A stretch of 64,000 bases of DNA from Fulvia fulva. Lineage: Eukaryota > Ascomycota > Dothideomycetes > Mycosphaerellales > Mycosphaerellaceae. The DNA lies in contig NC_063017.1 in NCBI RefSeq assembly GCF_020509005.1, positions 4,774,001 to 4,838,000 of the forward strand. The letters run 5' to 3'. The position numbers were made by a program, and so were the translations under genes. Numbering within the stretch: position 1 is the stretch's first letter; every line of letters starts with the position of its first letter. The notes below the pieces were generated by a model. That model was not told the DNA's origin, ran no database searches, and worked only from the letters and a program-made list of their open reading frames with translations. Shown here piece after piece: positions 59,542 through 64,000 of the stretch.

Positions 59542-60673
59542 GCAAGCAGCTAGAGATTGGAACAAGCTCTGTGTTGCCAAGCTAGAACAGATTAGATCCA
59601 CCTAGTCCCAGGTGGATCCATGCCTACTCATCTACAGAGGAAGAGACATCATGGTCCTCACCTATGTGGATGACATCCCCATTGCAGCTCCAAAGCTGTC
59701 AGATGTTCAGTGGTTTAAGGCTGAGCTTGGAAAAGTGTTTAAGATTAAAGATCTTGGTGAACCTACGAAGACCCTTAGAATGAGGATTACAAGAGACAGG
59801 TCCCAAGGCACTGTAAAGCTTGATCAAGGACACTACATCCAAACTAACCTTGCTAAGATGGGCATCTCTCTAGAGAAGGCCACACCCACACTCTCACCTA
59901 TGGACAGCTATGAGGATCTGAGACCTTCAGCTACTATGGATGAGAGGTGCAACAAACAGGAGTACCAGGGTTGCAATGGTACCTGGATGTGGCCAATGAC
60001 AATGACAAGGCCAGACCTTGCTTTCCCCCTTGGAAGAATCAGCTCATATGTTGCTGACCCTTCAAAGCAACATCTTAGAGCTTTGAAGAAACTCTCCAGG
60101 TATCTGAGATCATACCCGGACCTGGGCTTGATGTACAGAAGAGGAGGAGGTATTCTCCAGGGATACTCAGATTCTGGTTATGCCATAGACAAGGCAGACA
60201 AAGTCTCAATCCTTGGACATGTGTGGTTCCTTTGTGGATCACCTGTGTCCTAGATGAGCAGGAAGCAGAAGTCTGTTGCCACATCAACAATGGAGGCTGA
60301 GTTCATGGCCATGAATGCAGCAGCCAAGCAGTCACAGTTTCTTGCTGCAGTCCTTAGAGAGATGAGGTGTCCTGACCTGGTTGGAGAGTGTTCATTCCAA
60401 CCTAGGATCAAGGCAAGCAGTACTGTTGATGAGCTGAGACCCGTGGAGCTTATGGGTGACAACCAAGCAGCTTTGACCTTTGTCAAAGATGCCCATGTCC
60501 ATGACAGGTCAAAGCATATTGATGTTGCATACCACTATGTCAGGAATCTCTCGTGGCAAAGGAAGATTGCAGTGGATTACTACCACATAAAGGACATAGT
60601 TGCTGATGGGCTGACTAAGCCCCTCAATGGCCAGCAGTTTCAAAACTTTGTAAGGCAGCTCCAGCTTGTATAA
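59542..60673 (+). pseudogene. C1 pol, second frame: RT catalytic part and RNase H
   Basis: Frame 2 after the shift: QAARDWNKLCVAKLEQ, catalytic YVDD (LTYVDDIPIA near 59658-59687), then the Copia stretch RPDLAFPLGRISSYVADPS. RNase H contains GYSDSGYAIDKADKVS and KSVATSTMEAEFMAM; the reading ends KDIVADGLTKPLNG and a natural TAA (60671-60673). TAG at 59603 and 60251; the latter lies before MSRKQKS where Trp is expected. Confidence 0.88.
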
Positions 60674-60707
60674 GGGATTGTTTGAGACCTTCTGACCTGA
60701 GTGGGAG

Positions 60708-60928
60708 TGTTGAGAATATGCAGGTCATAGGGTCAACATTAGGTGCTTAGGGGGATTAGTAATCAGGGCTTGCTAGTCAAGTCCTGAGTACAGCTGTCCC
60801 TCCTGAAACACCTACACCACCAACACTGGCGATACTGTATGTAGATACACGCTATCCCATTGGGTCCTTCTTCGTCTTTCGTGTGATCCGCCGTCTTCCA
60901 CTGCTGCGCAACTCGTACCTATTTAACA
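60708..60928 (+). repeat. C1 3' LTR, un-RIPped
   Basis: 221 bp, TGTTGAGAATATG...CTATTTAACA, keeping the C/G bases lost in the 5' LTR. TATAC follows. Confidence 0.92.
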
Positions 60929-62251
60929 TATACGGTAGGTCCCTCCTACTATCGTTAGGGGTACCTAGCTAGTATAGAGATCCTTGCTTGTCTCGCTTGT
61001 TCTTGTGCTCCTATTCTAGCTAGGCATTGGTTTGAATACGCTAGGTGCCTTCTGCCGTAGTATATATACCTACTCTCCTTTTTTAGGCATTCCCTTCCCT
61101 AGTAAAGGCCTACGTAGTAAGGACACCTTAGGGTCTTCTCCCCGTATTTTAGGGCTATATAACCTACTGTTAGTATTAGAAGCATTGTAGTACCCTATAG
61201 CTACTCTAATAGATCTCCGTGTCTATTCTCTCGTAGTTCTTGAATAGCCTATTATCTAGTATCTAGTTAGCTTGTTCCGCTGTCTCTACCTAGATAATAA
61301 GCGATGAATACGTCTTCTCTCGGTCTACTGTCTTGTGCAACTATGCCGCCTTCGTTAGTCGTACTCCTAGGGATGTGTTCTAGTTCTATGTTTAGAGTTA
61401 GGGAAGGTCTTCGACCTTAAATGTCCTAGGGACCCCGTAGGCGATGACGGTATACTATTAGTGGGGGACTCGTGCCGACTTCGCGACTTTAGTAGTCCAC
61501 TCCTTATAGGTCTCCAGTTTTCGTCTATTAGACTCTTGTACGGTAAAGAGTCTCACTACGCCTGTTGCCTCTACCTTCGCTCTAACTACCTCCTTTTGGC
61601 CGATTCTGTCGACAATGTCCTTGCTTGTTAGGGCTGCGATTTCTTGTTTCTCCGCCGGATCAGTAATGTATAGGCGTACCGCATTGCTTGCCTTCGTAGG
61701 GGGTTGATTCTTGCCTGCTGCTACTATTGCCTATATAGTTGGTCTCTGGGCTGCCTTCTGTGTTGCTTGTTAGATTGTCTTCGGGATTCGGTATGATAGC
61801 GCTTTTAGCGCTCCTAGTAGCTGTGCTATAGTGTTCTTATATGCCCGGGCTGGGTGTTCGTCATCCCCTAGCAAGTTTTCCGCCTCCGTATATAGGGTCG
61901 TCCACGCTGTGTTGTTTGTCGTTGGCCTCTGCTTTCCATATAGTGGGCCTTGGCTTGTGTCCTGGGTTTTTCCTTGGTTTGTTCCTCGGCTTGGCTCTTG
62001 GTGCTGAATGTTCGCAAGGCTGTGGCTCTCGTTGGTTGCCATCCTCCGCTACTGTTCGGGGTGAGGTCGCGCTTCCTAATTAGGCAGTTGTCCTCCGCAG
62101 CTCCGCAACTCCAGGGTCTGCCGTCAGGGGAACGGAACCTCAGTTTTGGGGTTCTTTGTACCACGATTGCGCTGCCGCCAGCGCAGGCGGGTCGCTGCTG
62201 CTTGAGTGGATTGCTCGTCTTGATAAGGGCTGTCGAATAGATGGTCCTCGT
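60929..62251 (-). mobile_element. LINE A second copy, ORF1 5' portion and 5' end
   Basis: Matches 14811-16129. RIP damage is marked at 60934-61700 and slight from about 61750 to 62251. The 5' end GACGAGGACCAT agrees with 16129. Confidence 0.88.
60934..62042 (-). pseudogene. LINE A second copy ORF1 (N-terminal part)
   Basis: It keeps the ATG at 62042 that the first copy has lost. The first 90 codons are intact and contain DDEHPARAYKNTIAQLLGALKAL, which aligns with the LINE D ORF1 stretch GEYPARAYKLMITELLGGLKAI. Stops then appear and zinc knuckles are degraded near 61030-61200. It is interrupted by C1 at 60928; the remainder is 55243-55471. Confidence 0.8.
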
Positions 62252-62313
62252 CGATGAATTGGGAATCCGATGTGTTCGATATCCCTACTTTTATATAGGA
62301 GAAAGAAAACACG

Positions 62314-63621
62314 ATGACCGTACAAACGCGACCAGAGGACGAGAAATCAGGCAGGGACAGAGGAAGGAGAGATGATGAATGGGGAGACCTGTGTAGCAGG
62401 GCAAAGGAGATGGCTGGAGAGGGAGAGTACCCCGCAAGAGCCTACAAACTAATGATCACAGAGCTGCTTGGAGGCCTCAAAGCCATCAACAGCATCAAGA
62501 CACTGACAGAGAAGGTAGCAATCCAGGCTGCTGCTAGAAACACCCAGCAGAAACCTACGTGGGCCTCTATAGTAGGCCAGGCAGGCCCCAACCACCAGCT
62601 CTCCTAAAAGACCACCCTCAGGGTCCACATCACAGACAAGCAAGAACAGGAAGAGATTGAACAACTGTCAGGCAGAGAGATTGTAACTAGGATCGGCAGG
62701 CCGGAGGTGGTTGGAGCAAGAGCAAGGAAGGGAGGCATCCTCCAGCTGTTCACAGCCCAGGCACAAGACAAACAGAACCTTGAAACACAGAGGGCATGGA
62801 CAACAAAGATTGGGAAGACAGCCAGAGTCTCTCAACAGCAGTTCACAGTCCTAGTGCACAGTGTGCCAAAGGGCTTCAAGGTGGAAGAAGACCTCCAGAG
62901 ACTGCAGGGCCAGAACCAGGCTACTTGCCCAGGGCTAAGGATCTCAAAGGCCACCTGGCTTAAGAGGAAGGCAGACCCAGGCAAAACAGCATCATCTCTA
63001 ATCATCTGGGTCAACACAGCTGAACAGGCAAACAGGGTTCTTGACAGGGGCCTTTTCTGGGAGTGTGAGAACCTGATGACAGAGATTTTTCACAGCAGCC
63101 ACAGGGTGCTCCAATGCTTCAAATGTCAGCAATATGGTCACATTGCAGCAAAGTGCACAAAGACGACAGACACCTGCTCCCACTGTGCCCAGGGCCACCA
63201 AGTCAAAGACTGCGCAGCCCCAAAACAGAATGCAAGATGCGCATGCTGTGGCAGAGCTCACCCAGCTTGGTCTACTGACTGCCCAGTAAGGATCAAGGAA
63301 AGGACAAGAGCAAGGGATGTAAGGGTCAATACACCTCCAAGATACAGAACAGGCCAGGAGCCCCAACCTGAGGTGATAACAAGGCCCAACACCAACAACA
63401 AGAGGACAAGAACTGGAGGATCACCAGTCCCACCACCCCAACCACGCCCAGGGAGACCCAGAGGGATTGAAGTAGCAGGCAGGGACAGTACCCAAACCCG
63501 CCTGAACATTGGCCCAACCACAGGTGGCACAAGCATAGGCCCCCAGATCACCCAAACCATCCAGGAACAGGACCAGGAACCACCAGCCACACAGGACAGC
63601 CAAATGGACCTTGAGGAATGA
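62314..63621 (+). pseudogene. LINE D ORF1: Gag-like protein, one premature stop
   Basis: Single frame from ATG 62314 to TGA 63619-63621, broken only by TAA at 62605-62607 (Ser-TAA-Lys; probably CAA by one C-to-T). The N-terminal part has PARAYKLMITELLGGLKAI. Three zinc knuckles: CFKCQQYGHIAAKC (63115-63156), CSHCAQGHQVKDC (63175-63213) and CACCGRAHPAWSTDC (63238-63282). The C-terminal tail is Pro/Arg/Thr-rich. It probably binds LINE RNA in a cytoplasmic particle, by analogy with ORF1 of related LINEs. The TGA overlaps the ORF2 ATG. Confidence 0.85.
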
Positions 63622-64000
63622 TCTCCACACCAGAACTTACCATCATACAGTACAATGTCAACAAAAGCAAGGACAGGGTGCAAAGGAGCTTCCTCCAATC
63701 CCTAGACCCCCACAGACACCATATTGTTGCTGTGCAGGAACCCTGGATCAACCCACATTCAGGAAGGCCAGCAACAGTCCAAGACAGGAGATACCACCTA
63801 GCTATAAGCACACAGCGAGGGACAACACCAAGAACATGCATCTATGTGAGCAAACTGCTTAGTGTAGACTCCTAGAAACAAGTGGAACAGACAACTGGAG
63901 ACTTTACCACAATCAGACTCCAAACTGACCAAGGACCGATCTCAATCCACAGTGCCTACAACCCCCCACCTGACTCTAGGAGCAGCATTAAACTGGCGAC
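63618..64000 (+). pseudogene. LINE D ORF2 start: endonuclease domain, cut by window end
   Basis: ATG at 63618 overlaps the ORF1 stop as ATGA. The endonuclease N-terminus reads IIQYNVNKSKDRVQRSF and IVAVQEPWINPHSGRP, including the Asn and Glu expected in this metal-dependent nuclease family. One TAG at 63873-63875 replaces a probable Trp (TGG to TAG); reading continues to the window edge (ISIHSAYNPPP). The RT is outside. Confidence 0.85.

Larger units (their letters stand above)
55472..60928 (+). mobile_element. Complete Copia retrotransposon C1 with 5-bp TSD
   Basis: 5457 bp, two 221-bp LTRs and TATAC duplications at 55467-55471 and 60929-60933. Gag, PR, IN, RT and RNase H lie in Copia order. 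The 5' LTR and first about 900 bases are strongly RIP-mutated, the rest hardly. It is disabled by stops and one frameshift. It sits inside LINE A ORF1. Confidence 0.95.
62252..64000 (+). mobile_element. LINE D (+), 5' part, barely RIP-mutated, runs off window
   Basis: 5' leader (about 62252-62313), ORF1 and the start of ORF2 of a Tad-like LINE. Base composition and codon use are normal, unlike the TpA-rich surroundings. It is head-to-head with the LINE A second copy; its exact 5' end is uncertain. Confidence 0.85.

Overview
The window looks like a repeat-only, heterochromatic block from a filamentous ascomycete (Pezizomycotina). I find no host gene, tRNA, rRNA or CRISPR array. Everything recognisable is LTR retrotransposon (Gypsy and Copia) or Tad-like LINE. 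Most of it carries the signature of repeat-induced point mutation (RIP): C-to-T and G-to-A changes in CpA/TpG context, surplus TpA, and TAG/TAA stops exactly where conserved Trp or Gln codons are expected. The genus is not determinable by eye.

Layout. 1-6126: 3' portion of a Gypsy element (G1, + strand). 6127-10284: 5'-truncated LINE A (+), split by a younger, almost un-RIPped chimeric insertion (6692-9858) made of a LINE B 3' part fused to a 1078-bp non-coding unit called R1078 here. 10285-50095: a Copia element (C2, - strand) pulled apart by three insertions: a LINE A (11036-16160), a Gypsy G3 (16474-47543) and a solo LTR (48565-48753). Inside G3 sit an inverted G2 LTR (17246-17765) and a + strand array of three Gypsy G2 copies with an exact 8574-bp period (21433-47147). 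Each G2 copy carries the same LINE A/R1078 chimera in gag. 50096-50728: unassigned. 50729-54532: LINE C (+). 54533-55242: Gypsy leader/gag start and LTR (-). 55243-62251: a second LINE A (-) split by a complete Copia C1 (55472-60928). 62252-64000: 5' end of a well-preserved LINE D (+), running out of the window.

Insertion order can be read from target-site duplications (TSDs) found at most junctions: 14 bp for both chimeras, 13 bp for LINE A, 11 bp for LINE C, 5 bp for C1 and 5 bp around the G2 array. The oldest layers (C2, G1, G3, G2) are strongly mutated. The 6692-9858 chimera, the 3' two-thirds of C1 and LINE D are nearly unmutated.

The most interesting item is R1078. It occurs at full length with identical ends in two independent LINE fusions that involve different LINE families, different LINE breakpoints and different target sites. 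That is what LINE reverse transcriptase switching template onto the 3' end of a discrete cellular RNA would produce. From memory, the design resembles the MINE composite (a WEIRD segment plus a truncated LINE) described in the rice blast fungus; sequence homology is untested here.
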